The position numbers and the translations under genes are program-made. The notes under the pieces were generated by a model. The model saw nothing but the letters and a program-made list of their open reading frames with translations, made no database searches and had not been told where the DNA came from. From positions 39,904,461-39,968,460 of the forward strand of contig CM055096.1 of assembly GCA_029204225.1 (NCBI GenBank): DNA of 64,000 nt. Reading direction: 5' to 3'. Within the stretch, counting starts at the first letter, position 1. Each line of letters starts with the position of its first letter. This DNA is from Diphasiastrum complanatum. Lineage: Eukaryota > Streptophyta > Lycopodiopsida > Lycopodiales > Lycopodiaceae. Below, one piece after another: positions 1 through 11,940 of the stretch.

Positions 1-364
1 TTTAGAGTGCTATTGCACTTACTGCTTATTACCGGAAGTGCTTAATTCAAACAGAGTTATAGTTACTCAGAGATAACTTAGAGCACGCGACTTTGCTCAT
101 TTCCATTCTGATTTGTTTCTTTCATTAAATCAATCTATCTTTTATTACGTTCAATATTATATCAGTATGCATGCATCTCTGTAATTCTTTTGTAACTGAT
201 AATCTCTTATTATTTGTCTGATAATTCAATGCTTTATATTTGGATACGTAGTCACTTAGTTGCTAGCGATTTCATGCACAGGAAAGAAGGTTTCTTCCGC
301 CGCGCTCACCTACTTTGACTTTGTTGAATTATTTTCTCTCTCATCTCATCACCTCTTTCCAACA
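1..364 (+). repeat. 5' LTR of A1 (left end outside window)
   Basis: The right edge is set by the CA at 363-364 directly followed by a tRNA-Met-type primer site. Bases 1-55 recur in diverged form at about 3010-3066, where the 3' LTR should be. The left end is beyond the window, so the full LTR length is unknown. Confidence 0.7.
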
Positions 365-380
365 TGGTATCAAAGAGCAA
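365..380 (+). other. Primer binding site of A1
   Basis: The sequence TGGTATCAAAGAGCAA differs slightly from the usual plant copia initiator-tRNA-Met site TGGTATCAGAGC. It sits immediately after the LTR end. Confidence 0.7.
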
Positions 381-573
381 GTTTTTTTAATTTGCTATTA
401 CCTTTATGATATCAGAGCGATCTGTTATATCGGAGTTCTAAAACTTGATATCTTTCATGATATCAAATTCTTTAGTTCATAGCATCAATTCCAGTATCAG
501 AGAATTGATTTCCAATTGTAGCGCAACATGATATCTCTCTCTTAACGTCATCGATACAATCAGACTAAAGTTC

Positions 574-1345
574 TAGATGAATTCTCAAAGTAAAGTCGGT
601 CTTATCACAGACAAGCTGAATGGATCCAATTATCAGTTGTGGAAATTTAAGATGAAGACCTTGCTAATCACCAACAAGTTCTGGGATGTTGTCACAGGTA
701 TCGAAGTGAAGCCTGAAGATGACACAAACAACTCAAAGTGAAAATTGAAGGTTGGGAAAGCTTTTGCACTTATTATCCTCAATATATTAGATACTCAGAT
801 TGGCCACATAGCTGAAGCCAAAACTTTGAAAGAAGTTTGGGATATCTTGAGCTCACTATATGATGTGAGAGACGTAACTACCAAGTTACATCTACGAAGG
901 AAATTCTTCACACAAGATGTCGAATAGTGATTCTCTTCAGAGTCACATTAACCAATTAAAAAATCTCTTGCAATAGATGGCCGCTGTCGGATCAATCATA
1001 GACAATAAAGACACAATTATGACATTGCTTTCAAGTATGCCCTCTACATATGAAAATTGGGTGATGATCATATCAACACACTCAGATTTAACTCTTACAA
1101 GAGTCATCACTATGTTGCTGCAAAAAAATAATCGAAGAAGTCAGGACACTTCGTCTACTTCTTCATCTCATGCTCTATATGACAACAAAGGCTCAAAACA
1201 CCAGAAGCAGAAAAGCTCGAAGCAATCTGCATTGAATCAGCAGCCGACTCAAGCTCAAGGGCAATTATCAAATTCGCAATCGAAGAAGAAGATGTTTTGC
1301 AGATATTGCAAGCACAATAACCATGAGATCTAGGATTGCAGAGTT
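574..1345 (+). pseudogene. gag of copia A1 (broken)
   Basis: The reading frame from ATG 574 gives the copia capsid pattern of the UBN2/Retrotran_gag_2 family, with DKLNGSNYQLWKFKMK near the start. A TGA at 739-741 replaces the Trp seen at the same place in copies A2 and A3. A frameshift near 920 and a TAG at about 974 follow. The frame then runs from 977 to a CX2CX4HX4C zinc knuckle at about 1298-1339, inside which TAG (1331-1333) replaces a residue. Gag would normally package the element RNA into virus-like particles in the cytoplasm. At least four lesions make this copy non-functional. Confidence 0.85.
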
Positions 1346-1351
1346 CTCAAA

Positions 1352-2717
1352 GTGAAGAACACAGCCAAGCAACCTGATCAACAAGCAAATACAGTTTCAG
1401 CATCTCCCGAAGTTGACATGGATGAAGATGCATTTATGGTCAAAGACCAAAAGGCATTTTTGAATAATTCTTGGTTTCTGAATTCTAGAGTTACTCAACA
1501 TATGAAAAATCATCGTGAGATCTTTCATTCCTATACGCCTTATAGCACAAAGAAGTATGTTCATCTTCGTGATGATAGCACTCACACTATCGAAGGTGAA
1601 GGTACTGTATGATTAAGGTTCCAGCATAATCAATTCAAAATACTGTCAAAAGTTTTGTATGTTCCTAAACTATCTATAGATATGTTATTAGTGAGATGTG
1701 GACCTATGCAAACTTCATCATTGGTTGATGCAAAGTATTTCATTACTTTTATTGACAAATTTTCCAAAAGAACAGCTATTTACTTCATTAAGCAAAAATC
1801 GGAGGCTTTCAACAAGTTTCGACAATTCAAAGAGCATGCAAAAAATTAAACTGGTAAAAGAATGAAAGCATTGAGGTCCGACAACAGGGGAGAATACATC
1901 TCCACCGAATTCAAGGAGTATTGCCTTAACAATGGCATTGAGTAACAATACATTACCTCCTATTTACCTCAGTCGAATGGTCTTGTTAAAAAAAAGAACA
2001 GAACCTTAGTCGAATCGACAAAGTGTATGCTTGCGCATGCGACACTTCCAAAGTCCTTCTGTACTGAAGCTATTTCAACAGCAACCTATATTTAGAACAG
2101 ACGTCCTGTAGTAGTTCTTTCAGCCAAAACACCATACAAAGTTTGGACAGGTACCAAACCTTCTTTTCGAACTTAGATATTCACTAGTTGGGATGTCATC
2201 TTCATCGAAGATCAATTTATCGACCTCAAGGGAAAAGGCAAAGCCCATTTAGCTAACTTTTCCAACTCTTTTGACATATTGAACTTTCCAGTTCCTCAGT
2301 CGACTATTCCTATTGAAGGTCTAAGCTCATCTACTCACGACGAACAACCTATCAGCAGTGAAACCGAAGATGATGATGTTGCAACTCAACAACTACAGCA
2401 TGATGAAAATGATCAACTTCCTTTATTACCCAGAAGATCATCAAGAACTAGCAGACCACCTAATAGGTATATCGATGAGTCTGCAGCTTACCTTGTTCAA
2501 GGGCTGATGACTGTCGAATTAGCGCTCAGTCAGCTTGATTTCGATCTCTGAAAAAGGGTATTCATCTCTTATCAAGAACCAAACATGGACGATTGTCGAA
2601 TTAACTGCCAACATAAACGTAGTTGATTGCAAATGGATTTTTAAAATCAAATACAAGGCAGACGGAAGCATCAACAAAAAGTTCGACTTGTTAACAGAGA
2701 ATTGTCACATTTTTTAG
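1352..2717 (+). pseudogene. pol of copia A1: protease, integrase, start of RT (broken)
   Basis: The protease region (about 1465-1680) has the retropepsin active-site motif altered from DSGA to NSRV. The integrase zinc finger is missing: protease sequence joins the catalytic core at about 1686. The core keeps an RSDN segment and a degraded region where the catalytic Glu motif should be, with stops at 1847-1849 and 1942-1944. A linker rich in Ser, Asp and Glu (2279-2551) follows, then the first part of RT (2550-2690, with NQTWTIVELTANINVVDCKW) before homology ends. Integrase, RT and RNase H would act in cDNA synthesis and insertion; none can work here. Confidence 0.8.
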
Positions 2718-3009
2718 TTGTTGCAAAAACAGTCCATTTATGTAGAGCGGCAGTTAACATTCAATTTTTGAATTTAAGCCATTGTCTTGCATTAATTATC
2801 AGCAAGTGAATTTCCAAGAAGTCCTAACTAGACGAGTGCTAGCACATCACAACCAACTGGATGTCGCAATTGACGACCTAATTTCTTAGTATTAATAGCT
2901 GCTCATATTTCTACATCATAACCGTTGTTATCATAATGGATTGAAGCATAGTTAGCATCTCTCTCAAGATTTCAAGCTCGAACACTCTTAAGGATTCTAG
3001 CTCAGTTCT
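2718..3009 (+). other. No gene recognised; remnant of A1 3' region
   Basis: This stretch lies between the truncated RT of A1 and the 3' LTR scrap. I see no clear domain. It is probably decayed pol or 3' untranslated sequence of the same element. Confidence 0.4.
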
Positions 3010-3066
3010 TTAGAGTTGATTTAGAGTTTGCTATCGCGCTTACTAATTATTAGCAGAAGTGCTTAA

Positions 3067-3733
3067 TGTTAGAATTAAGCAATTTTCACATGGTTTTTGA
3101 TGTATTTTGACATCTATGCGGATCCACACGTGTGAGGACCTGTCCACATGTGTGAAATGACACTTGTAATATTTAGATTCATTTTGATTAGCTTTCATTT
3201 GAGTCTAATATGACATCTCCTAGATTATAGGAGTTAGGTCCTAGATTGTAGGAATCTAGAAGGTCAACACAAACCACCAATGGATGATGTGGCAAACTTG
3301 ATAGATCTTATCCAAAGTGGATATGGATGAGTACAATGAGCTGTCCCACATGTGCTGGATGCAGCTTAGAGAGAGATTATGGTGATTTGGTACTTGATCC
3401 ATGATGGATCCATTGTTGAGCTAATGATGAGAAATCTTGGTTTGTGAAGCAACCTTTGTGTTTTGACTCTCTTAAGCACTTTCTTTGTGGATGAATGCTT
3501 AGTAAATGATAAGTAAACTATTTCTCTGTTATCATGCCGTACAGTAGCTGTACTTTACACGTGTGAAGTTGTGGATCATCATTTTTTATTGTTCTTGCTT
3601 GGAATCACAAAGATTGTCAAGTAGAAGCTAGATTTGGAAGCTAGTCTTGATATAGATCAAGATCCCAAGCTACCAATCACTCTTTGTGATCATTTGTAGA
3701 TCAATTTCAGTCCTTAAACTTTGAAATTTGACA
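3067..3733 (+). repeat. 5' LTR of copia B1 (667 bp)
   Basis: It begins TGTTAGAATT and ends TTTGACA directly before TGGTATCAGAGCCA, giving canonical TG...CA ends. It contains several CACACGTGTG-type palindromes (3124-3137, 3144-3157, 3554-3566). There is no second LTR in the window to confirm the left edge. The left edge rests on the TG start and on the break in A1 LTR similarity. Confidence 0.75.
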
Positions 3734-3747
3734 TGGTATCAGAGCCA
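3734..3747 (+). other. Primer binding site of B1
   Basis: TGGTATCAGAGCCA is an exact plant copia initiator tRNA-Met site, immediately after the LTR. Confidence 0.9.
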
Positions 3748-4356
3748 AGTCAAAGAGCTTAGTTGATGATCCAAAAATCTTCATGTTGGTGAAAGCATTG
3801 GTGCTAGATTCACTTTGAAGGAGGGCGACCTTTTCTAATAGTTTACTTGTGATGTTGAGGTTCAAATTAGTGTGTAAAGTTCAGACGTACTTCTCACACG
3901 TGTGAGAAGCTGCTGGAGTTGTACTTTCACCAAAACTTTGTGTTTTTTTTTTTTTTAATATTTGAGCATCAAACAAGTTGTGTAGAGTGAAACTAGTGAT
4001 GTGCTTATGAAAAACCATTGTTTCCATTATAGATTTGATGAGTTAATGGTGTTAGAATCTTATTAAACCTACAAATCCTTGAGAGAAAGTTTGAGGCTTA
4101 TGTTTTTTAGTTCAAGAGTGAACCAATTCTAAACACCATAGGAAGGCATTGGCACTTCCAAAAATCAAATCCAAGGTTCTAAGTGTATAGATTGTGTAGA
4201 ATACACTTTCCCAAATCTTTTTGAGTTCAAGATCATTATAGATCTTGCTTCTTGAGTCTAGTGAGATTCAAGAGAGTAGCACTTGAGCTAAATTCTGAGA
4301 AAGGAAGAAGGGAGAGCCTTTGAATAGTACATTTGTTGTAGTTGTTATTAGATAGA
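3748..4356 (+). other. Untranslated leader of B1 with a 20-bp perfect palindrome
   Basis: No reading frame is seen before the gag ATG at 4357. At 3890-3909 is the perfect palindrome CTTCTCACACGTGTGAGAAG. A poly-T run lies at about 3943-3956. The leader would carry packaging and translation signals of the element RNA. Confidence 0.6.
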
Positions 4357-5180
4357 ATGGGTTCAATTGGAGCCTATCTTCTTGAGACTAGTGAAAGACT
4401 AAATTCTAATAATTATTCAGCTTGGAAAGTAAGAATGGAGTCACTAATTGTGCTCCAAGATATGTTTGATCTTGTCATAGGAGAGGAAGAAGAACCTCAA
4501 GGAGGGCAAGATCAAGTGAGGTACAAAAAGAGAGCTAGACTAGCATTACATTGCTTAAAAATGAATGTTAGTAAAGGAAGTGGCGTCTTGTACCTCGGCC
4601 AAGGAGGCATGAAACTACCTCAAAGGGATTTATGAATCCAAAAATACCTCTAGAGTGCTTATGATTAGAAACAAAGTTCTTCAAAGCATTAGAGGGAGTG
4701 ATGAGAGTGCTTAAGAGTATGTCTTGAGAATAAAATCTCTCAACAAAGAACTTTCCATCATTAGTGAGGGTATTCATGATGATGAACTTGTTCAAATCAT
4801 TTTGAATGGTCTTGGAGATGAGTTATCCAATCTTGTACAAAGCTTTGCTATTCAGGATGCACTACCTTCCATTGACAAGCTCCATAGTGTGCTTGTGGCC
4901 GAGGAGAGTAGGATTCTTCATGTCAAGCAAATGATTGGATCCTTAAAGTTGCATGATGGTGATGAGAAGGCCAACTTCTCAAGCAAGGGAAAGGCAAAGT
5001 CAAAGAAGAAGATCCAACACAAGGAGACCAAGAATGATGATCAACCATCAAGCTCCAAAGGTGGAAAGAAGAACAAAGCCAAACTCAAGTGCTTCTTTTG
5101 TGGAAAGAAGGGGCACTTTGCATCCAAGTGTTTCAAGAAGAAGAATGCACAAGGAGAGAGCAAACAAGGCAACCTCACTC
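4357..5180 (+). pseudogene. gag of copia B1 (broken)
   Basis: ATG 4357 starts a copia capsid with ETSERLNSNNYSAWKVRMES. A frameshift at about 4575-4600 and a TAA at about 4712 break it. The frame resumes at 4724 and runs through the conserved LVQIILNGLGDE segment to a basic tail and an intact zinc knuckle CFFCGKKGHFASKC (about 5092-5133, CX2CX4HX4C). It is closely similar to gag of copia D. Confidence 0.85.
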
Positions 5181-5662
5181 TTGAGGAAGATGAGGATGAA
5201 GTGGATTCATCCTTGATGGCTTCTACATCAACATCCAAGAGCTACTCCAATGACACATGGTGGATTGATAGTGGGGCTAGTTTCCACATGACATTGCAAA
5301 AGGATTTTTTCTCAGCTCTTGTATCTTTTGTAGGTTGTAAAAAGTCTATTCTAACATCAAGTGATCAAGAATGTAGAATAGATGGAGTGGGAACTATTCC
5401 CTTAAGTCTTGGATCCTCTAAAAGAGTAGATTTTGATAATGTACTCTATGTTCCTACACTCACTAAGAATTTGTTAAGTGTAGGAAAATTGATGGATGAT
5501 GGCTTAGATGTCCATTTTAAGCAAGGTTGCTCCATAATGATGAATAATACTTGCATTGTAAAGGGATTTAAGCAAGGAAGGCTTTTTAAGCTTGATGCTA
5601 CTGTTTTTCTTGAAAGTGTGAACATGGTGAAGGAGGAGCTCAATCAAGTGGAGCTTTGGCAT
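5181..5662 (+). pseudogene. Protease and start of integrase, copia B1 (truncated)
   Basis: It continues the gag frame. The retropepsin motif WWIDSGASFHM is intact at about 5260-5292, followed by the typical VLYVPTLTKNLLSVG segment. The chain then reaches ELWH, the start of the integrase HHCC zinc finger, and ends: the following bases belong to family-A gag in another frame. The protease domain itself shows no lesion, but the upstream frame is broken. Confidence 0.85.
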
Positions 5663-5673
5663 AATTCTTCCAC

Positions 5674-6484
5674 ATGGATTTCCAAGGGAAAGCCAGTCCT
5701 CTCATGGACAAGCTTGATGGAGCCAATTATCATCTGTGGAAATTTAAGATGAAGATTGTACTAATGGCAAAAGAATTGTACGACGTTGTTACAAGTGCAG
5801 AAGGGAAACCCGAAGCGGACGCCGCGGCAATCGCCAGATGGAAGCTGAAGGATGGAAAAGCTTTCACGCTGATCATCCTCAACATCATGGATACATAGAT
5901 CAGCCATGTATTTGAGGCTCAAACATCGTAAGAAGTCTGGGACATTTTGAGCACGCTATACGAAGTGCGAGATGTAGCTTCTAAGCTACATCTCAGGAAG
6001 AAATTCTACTCCCTCAAGATGACGAATGGTGATTCTCTACAGAATCACATTAATCAATTCAAAAACCTACTAAGGCAAATGGCCGCTGTTGGATCTATCA
6101 TAGATGATCCAGACGTAGTGATGCAACTGCTTACAAGCTTGTCAAGTTCTTACGACAGCTGGGTGATGATCATCATGACTAATCCAGAGTTGACTCTTTC
6201 GAGAGTCATCACTATGTTGTTGTAGGAAGACACGCGAAGGAACAAAGCCTCAAGTTCTTCAGCTGATTCTCACATCTTCTACACCAACAAAGGCACGACA
6301 ACGAAGAAGAAGAAGAAAGGTCCGAAGCTATCAAAGCCAGACCAGAAACCAGCTCAACACAAGGAACAGTCGAATCCGCAAACAAAGAAGAAGCTATTCT
6401 GCAGATACTACAAACGAAACAACCACGAAATACAAGACTGCCGAATACTTCAAGCGAAGAACAACAACAAAGGGCAGTCGAATC
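5674..6484 (+). pseudogene. gag of copia A2 (broken)
   Basis: ATG 5674 opens a capsid close to A1 and A3 (MDKLDGANYHLWKFKMK). Stops interrupt it at 5896-5898 and about 5929, and again at 6223-6225. The zinc knuckle is damaged: CRYYKRNNHEIQDC (about 6400-6441) has Tyr where the second Cys should be. Otherwise the capsid matches A1 throughout, including the MAAVGSIIDDPD segment. Confidence 0.85.
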
Positions 6485-6486
6485 AA

Positions 6487-7998
6487 GTGGCAAATGCAGA
6501 TGCAAAAGTTCCGCAGCCCATTCAAGAAGCGGATCATGATGCCTTCATGACCAACCATCAAGGAGTATCTGACGACAGTTCTTGGTTCTTGAATTCCGGA
6601 GCCACTCAGCACATGACTAGCCTAATTGGCTCTTTCGAGTCTTATACATCGTACAGTGCCCAGAAATTCGTTCACCTTGGCGACAATAGCACACAAGCTA
6701 TTAAAGGTGAAGGAACTGTAAGATTATGCTTTGCAAATGATCAATCTAGGCTACTCTCCAAAGTTCTGTATGTACCTAGGTTATCCACAAATCTGCTCTC
6801 TATAAGCAGAATCACAGATCTAGGACACAGAGTAGAATTCGAATGTGATCAATGTAAAGTAGTTGATAGGATAGGCAAGATCCTAGCACTCAGAAAGAGT
6901 CATGGATACTTGTATAAATTAAGTCATTGCTTTTATGTCTCTAGTTAGGCTCTCAGTACTTCATTCAATCAAATAAAGGTTTACTTTGGCATTATAGACT
7001 TGGCCATTTAAATTATGCTGTTGTACAACGAATGTCTAGACAATCTATTGTCCTTGATCTCGACTATCCTCGTGAAACAGTCAAGCTACATGTCTGTCAA
7101 GACTGTCTAGTTGGAAAACAGACTATGAAGCCATTTAAGTCAAGCCATCAGCATGTTGCTAGAGGATTTCTAGATGTTGTACATTCAGATATTTGTGGCC
7201 CGATGAAAAATCCTTCATTGAAGGAAGCCAAGTTTTTTTTAACCTTTATTGACAAATTTTCGAGAAGAACAATGGTGTACTTCATAAAGAAGAAATCAGA
7301 AGCCTTCAACTGCTTTAGAATCTTCAAGGAGCGTGCAAAAAAGGAGACTGGAAGGATGATCAAGGCCCTAAGGTCAGATAACGGTGGAGAATATATCTCT
7401 GTCGAGTTCAAGGAGTACTACCAAAGCCAAGGCATTGAGCAACAATTCATCACTCCTTACAGTCCTCAGTCTAATGACTTAGATGAGAGGAAGAACCGAA
7501 CTCTGGTCGAATCTGCTAAGTGTATGCTAGCACATGCATCGTTGCCCAAGAGGTTCTAGCTGAAGCTGTCTCCACTACATTTACATCCAAAACAGATGTT
7601 CGACCAAAGCCCTCTCAGACAAGACACCCCACAAGGTGTGGACGGGCCCCAAGCCTTCTTTGAAGAACCTAAGAGTGTTTGGGTGCATTGCCTATGCACA
7701 GATCCCAAAGGACACAAGGAAGAAATTGGACTTCCAAGGTCTAAAGACCATCCTGATCGGATATACTTCGTCTAATAACACCTATAAGCTGTACGATCCT
7801 GATACCCAGCAAATCTTGTATAGCCGAGATACAGTCTTTATCGAAAATCAGTTCATCGACCTCAAAGGCAAGGATATTGCTCAAGAAGAACCTTCATCAC
7901 CTGCCATTGACATGACAATCCGAGCTTCTGGCTCAGGAATGTCTAAGTCAACCCACTTCGAGACAACGAATCAGATGAAGATGTTGCTGCTACTGTAG
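6487..7998 (+). pseudogene. Protease and integrase of copia A2 (broken)
   Basis: The protease motif reads NSGA where DSGA is expected (about 6589-6600), so the catalytic Asp is lost. A stop at about 6946-6948 and a frame change follow. The integrase zinc finger is recognisable (WHYRLGH at about 6988, CQDC at about 7100). The core has HSDICGPM, RSDNGGEY and DERKNR, so the D, D, E residues remain. A frameshift at about 7556-7635 precedes the C-terminal part (KPSLKNLRVFGCIAYAQIP). The chain ends at unit K. Confidence 0.85.
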
Positions 7999-8100
7999 CT
8001 GGTTGTAGTATAGGGGTCCGTTCACTGGGAGTCGCCCGTGCACACCTGCATAGCAAGAGAGAGAGAAGGGAGATAGAGAAGGAGATAGAGAGAGGTAGAG

Positions 8101-8104
<4 letters not shown>

Positions 8105-8196
<92 letters not shown>

Positions 8197-8200
8197 AGAG
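8105..8200. repeat. (GA)n microsatellite
   Basis: An almost pure GA run on the plus strand within the LTR-like region of unit K. Long Ser-Leu reading frames through it are an artefact of the repeat. Confidence 0.98.
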
Positions 8201-8355
8201 TAGAAAATTCCCCAAGGATGGTTGGGGCTATGGGGGCTCGAGCGCCTACCCATAGCTATGCACCATTCACCCTTGGAGAGAGAGGGAGAGAGAGCCTAAG
8301 TTGAGAAAGGCCTCGGAGGCTCGAGCGCCTACCCAAAGCTATTCTATCCCAACAT

Positions 8356-8470
<115 letters not shown>

Positions 8471-9092
8471 TATTAAGAAGAATAGAATATGTGTACAATG
8501 AAAAATGGCCTCCTTATATAGTTGAGGAGGGAGGGCCATCTTGGCTCTCATTGGCCTATTTACGATGGCATCCTAGCCCTTCAAACTAATTGAAATTCAA
8601 TCTAATGGTTTATTAGGAAAAGGGCCAAACTCACATGATTCATGTGAGTTTGAGAGATTCTCTTTTAACTTAGAACCTTATGAACTTGACTTTGGGCTTT
8701 TTAATTGATTTATTCTAACTGAGGACCCAAGTCTTTTATTCAAGTTCTACCTAACCATTTTGCATGCTCACTTTATTATTCTAACTGTACAATGTACTGT
8801 GACGGGGCCCACAAGGTAAGGCTTGGCCAACAATACTTTAAGTGGTGGGACCCACTTATTTATTTATGTATAGGAAATACCCACAACAAGGTCCATGGCC
8901 CAAAGTAGTGCCGGTCCCTCGGCACTAGGCAGCAATTGTCGTGAAGGGGCGTTGTTGTCGGTTTTTTTTTTTTTTTCTTTTAATTGCTGGGACATGGGTG
9001 CTTCAGGAAAAGCATGGATAAAATTTGCCTACGTAAACCATGAGGCTTTATTGGATGATGGCGATCAACAAGAACTTGGACTTGCCAGATTT

Positions 9093-10806
9093 TCAATAGT
9101 ACCCATAAGGGTCTGGTGGCCATTCCGGATAACCTTGTTCATTGACAATTGGGTAGTCAAGATATGCCCTCGGAGGATCCCAAGATAAATCTTGCTGATA
9201 TAAGGGATCCTCATAGATCGGCGCAACTGGTCCCAATGTCATGGACTCCCCCAAATCATAATGTGGATATGATGTGCTTGCTTGATGCTCTTGTCTGTCC
9301 AGGTATTCATGGTATGCCATAACCTGACGACTTTCCTCAGTAGTCAATATCATAGATTTGGGACAAGGCTTTGTCATTGTAAGTTCTGGTTCTTGCTGTA
9401 CAATTGGCCATTTTGGGCTTGGATTCCCTGGATTTGGCCGTCTAAGCAATGTGATGTCCTGATGTAGCTTTGTGGTGGCCAGATGTTGAGTGGAACATTC
9501 CGACTGTGGTTGGATCTTGCTTATGATTGGCATTGAAATCAGAGGACAATCTTCCACCTTAGTCTTTCCTTTCTCAATGGACTGCTCTCTTAAAGGTGGT
9601 ACAGATGGATCGTTGCATTGAGTGGTAGTCAGTTTGCCTTCAAGTTGCGTGGTTGATGTGAGGCCCCTTTGTAATTCATCCACCAGAAGTTGTTGCAGCA
9701 TTTGTTTAATGAGGCTTGGTAAAATCTGCTGGATTGCATCTATTGCCAATTTCTTGACTTCTTCCGCTACCCCTGGTTGGCTAGATTTTACCCACTCTGT
9801 CTTCTGTGGTGTTGGTGATTCACGTGTGGCCATGTCAACTTGTTTTAGGATCTTTCCCTCATTCCTTCCATCTGCATCTGCTTTGTAACCAGGTGGCACT
9901 AGAAGTTTGCGTTTGTAGTGCAGCTTCTCGGTTGGTGGATTTGCATGGTCATATGTAGGTTGCCGATTCAAGCAGGTTTCTTGGATCTCTTAGTGGACAA
10001 TCACGACATGGGTGATTGATGCCGCATTGTTCACACCAAGGATAAAAGGAGGACAGATCATTTTGGTGTGGACATTCTGATCTACGATGTTTACCTCCAC
10101 ATCCGAAACACCGTACCGTGTGTAAGATTCCGTCACCTCTCAATTGATGTGCATACACCGGTATTAGGTCTCCTTTGATCCCTTCCACATAATATAGTGG
10201 TGAGCTAGTTTGAACTTCCCCTGCTTGGGATGGTCCGCTCGCTGATATAACCAATACTTCCACTGAACCTTGCCTAGTCACTAGAGAAGATTCTGAAAGT
10301 CATGAGACCGATCCATTTTCTTTGGAGGACCAATCTGATGGCAAGCTAGATGGCATAGATGAGGGTTTTGTTGATTGATTTCCAATCTCCAGAATTTTCT
10401 TATTTGATTGATTTCGTAATCTCGGATTCCGAACTGGACATTGAGGTGTTGGATGTTTTCCAAAACAATAATGGCACTGGTCCACGGGTCGGATCTTCCG
10501 ATTGGCAATTTGTGGTTCTGGGAGGTAATCAGATTGACTACACATCTCATCTGTGTCACTGACAACTTGCATCTGATCGTCCGTGTTGCTAGTACTTTGG
10601 CTAGCGTTGTCTGTGGCATCTTGTGGATTAGATGCTCTATCATCCCTGATTGTTTGAATGTTGGATATGGGCTGTGATGGTGTTTGCAAGATCTGTGCTT
10701 TTGCAATAGTGGCTGCCTTACAAAGTTCGTTTGGACTGGTTTATGTTGTAAAGGGTGACATACCAATCTTGATCTCGTGCGGTAATTCGTCATAGTTCTA
10801 GAAGGC
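9093..10806 (-). pseudogene. gag of unit K with three zinc knuckles (broken)
   Basis: The frame enters near 10806 inside the capsid C-terminus (YDELPHEIKIGMSPF) and has stops at about 10750 and 10300-10302 plus a frameshift near 9960. Three knuckles of spacing CX2CX3HX4C are visible: CHYCFGKHPTPQC (10476-10438), CFGCGGKHRRSEC (10110-10072) and CEQCGINHPCRDC (10035-9997). The C-terminal part (9971-9093) has a KLAIDAIQQILPSLIKQML helix-like stretch and a Tyr/Pro-rich tail ending PPDPYGYY. Gag would bind and package element RNA. The knuckle type links it to gypsy H rather than to the copia elements. Confidence 0.7.
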
Positions 10807-11076
10807 ATGAAGAATCATGTCTGTAAACTCCATAATTCATTGTACGGCTTAAAACAGTCTGCCAGAGTTTGGTTTCAGAGAATCAACACATTCCTCATTG
10901 AACAAGGATTTAAACCAAGCACTGCTGATTGCAATGTTTATTCAAAGTCAGTGCTGCAATCCTTCATTATCATCACCTTGTATGTTGATGATACGTTGCT
11001 CTTCAGCAACAATGCCAATATGGTCAAGGATTCAAAACAGATGTTGTTCTCTGAATTAGACATGATTAATCTGGGC
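10807..11076 (+). pseudogene. Reverse transcriptase fragment, copia family A type
   Basis: It contains LYGLKQSARVWFQRI and YVDDTLLFSN, the catalytic YVDD box of copia RT. Homology ends at about 11076 in the segment that normally reads DLGEA. The fragment starts exactly where unit K ends. It probably belongs to A2, but a different copia source cannot be excluded. Confidence 0.8.
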
Positions 11077-11669
11077 GAAGCGGCCACGGACCGAATGGTA
11101 CTGACGGCATACCGCTGGCGTCCCGAGATACAACCCTCAGCTATGTGCCAAATTAAAAATTTTGAAGCGGCCTTACAACTGGCGCTTTTACCGGCGGAGG
11201 GCTACTCATCACCATTGTTACACTCTGTAGTGGCACCGTTATCGGAGATAGGCCTTTACTAACTAGTTTAGTTGTCATTTTAGTTATTTTTGTCTATTTT
11301 AGTGAGCTTATGGTTAATTTGTGGTAGTGTAGACTTGTTTTTGCTTTTTTTTTTTGTGATTGATCTGTTGGAACTAGCGAAGGAGGAGGTTGGAGGTAGT
11401 GGAGACCTGAAACAGCCGCTAAGGGCATAATATATCATCACATCCATCAAAAACCTCAAAAAATCAACAAATCCACAATTTTGGAGGGAAAAAGTGAGCT
11501 AAAAAACCATCAGATTTTATTTATCCCTGTCCAATGGATAAGAACTCTCACACGACTGGCAGTAGCCTGAGGAAACTGTCCCAGCCTTGCATAGAAGCCT
11601 GCGAGAGTTACTTCCCAACAGATTTTAAGAAAACTCAAAAATTCCATAAAAATTCAAAAAATCCTTGTA
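11077..11669 (+). other. Unassigned stretch
   Basis: No domain is recognised. The first part (11077-11260) is GC-richer than its surroundings and continues the RT frame by chance as unrelated sequence. The rest is A-rich and may be an untranslated region of gypsy H1. Confidence 0.4.
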
Positions 11670-11940
11670 AAAATCGTAGCATCAACCTCCAATGCTTCTA
11701 GTATCTCAATAGATCTGCTGATAAATTAAATGACAAAACTTCACAAACAACAGATGGAAAAATTGACGGCCCAATCTGATAAAAAACTGAAGGCTTTACA
11801 AAGTGCTGTAACATCATCTTCTAATGCGCCAGACGAGAGAATGTATGGTGTCCAGTTTGTACACAAAACCATACAACCAAGGAGTGTCCAGTTTTAAAAC
11901 AAAATTTCAAAATGACACATCGGTATTGCCACATACGCAA
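11670..11940 (+). pseudogene. gag of gypsy H1, first segment
   Basis: An EKLTAQSDKKLKALQ helix region precedes a frameshift and a zinc knuckle WCPVCTQNHTTKEC (about 11840-11885, CX2CX3HX4C). Both align with H2 on the minus strand (KALKDFHSK and WCSICAGNHTMNEC). The segment ends where the copia F LTR begins. A TAA at about 11728 also breaks it. Confidence 0.75.

Larger units (their letters stand above)
1..3066 (+). mobile_element. Ty1/copia retrotransposon A1 (family A), truncated
   Basis: The order is partial 5' LTR (1-364), primer site, gag, protease, integrase core, start of reverse transcriptase, then a scrap of 3' LTR at about 3010-3066 that repeats the first 55 bases of the window in diverged form. 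The domain order PR-INT-RT is the copia order. Most of RT, all of RNase H and the integrase zinc finger are missing. At 3066 the 3' LTR copy is cut by the LTR of element B1. Two more copies of this family lie at 5663-11076 (A2) and 46970-47880 (A3). The element is dead. Confidence 0.85.
3067..5662 (+). mobile_element. Ty1/copia retrotransposon B1, 3'-truncated
   Basis: The element has a 5' LTR (3067-3733), primer site (3734), a roughly 600-base leader, gag, protease and the first residues of integrase. It stops at the Leu-Trp-His of the integrase zinc finger (about 5655) and is fused out of frame to family-A gag. There is no 3' LTR. Gag and leader resemble those of copia D (34937-37771), so B1 and D are related families. 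It inserted into the 3' LTR of A1. Confidence 0.85.
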
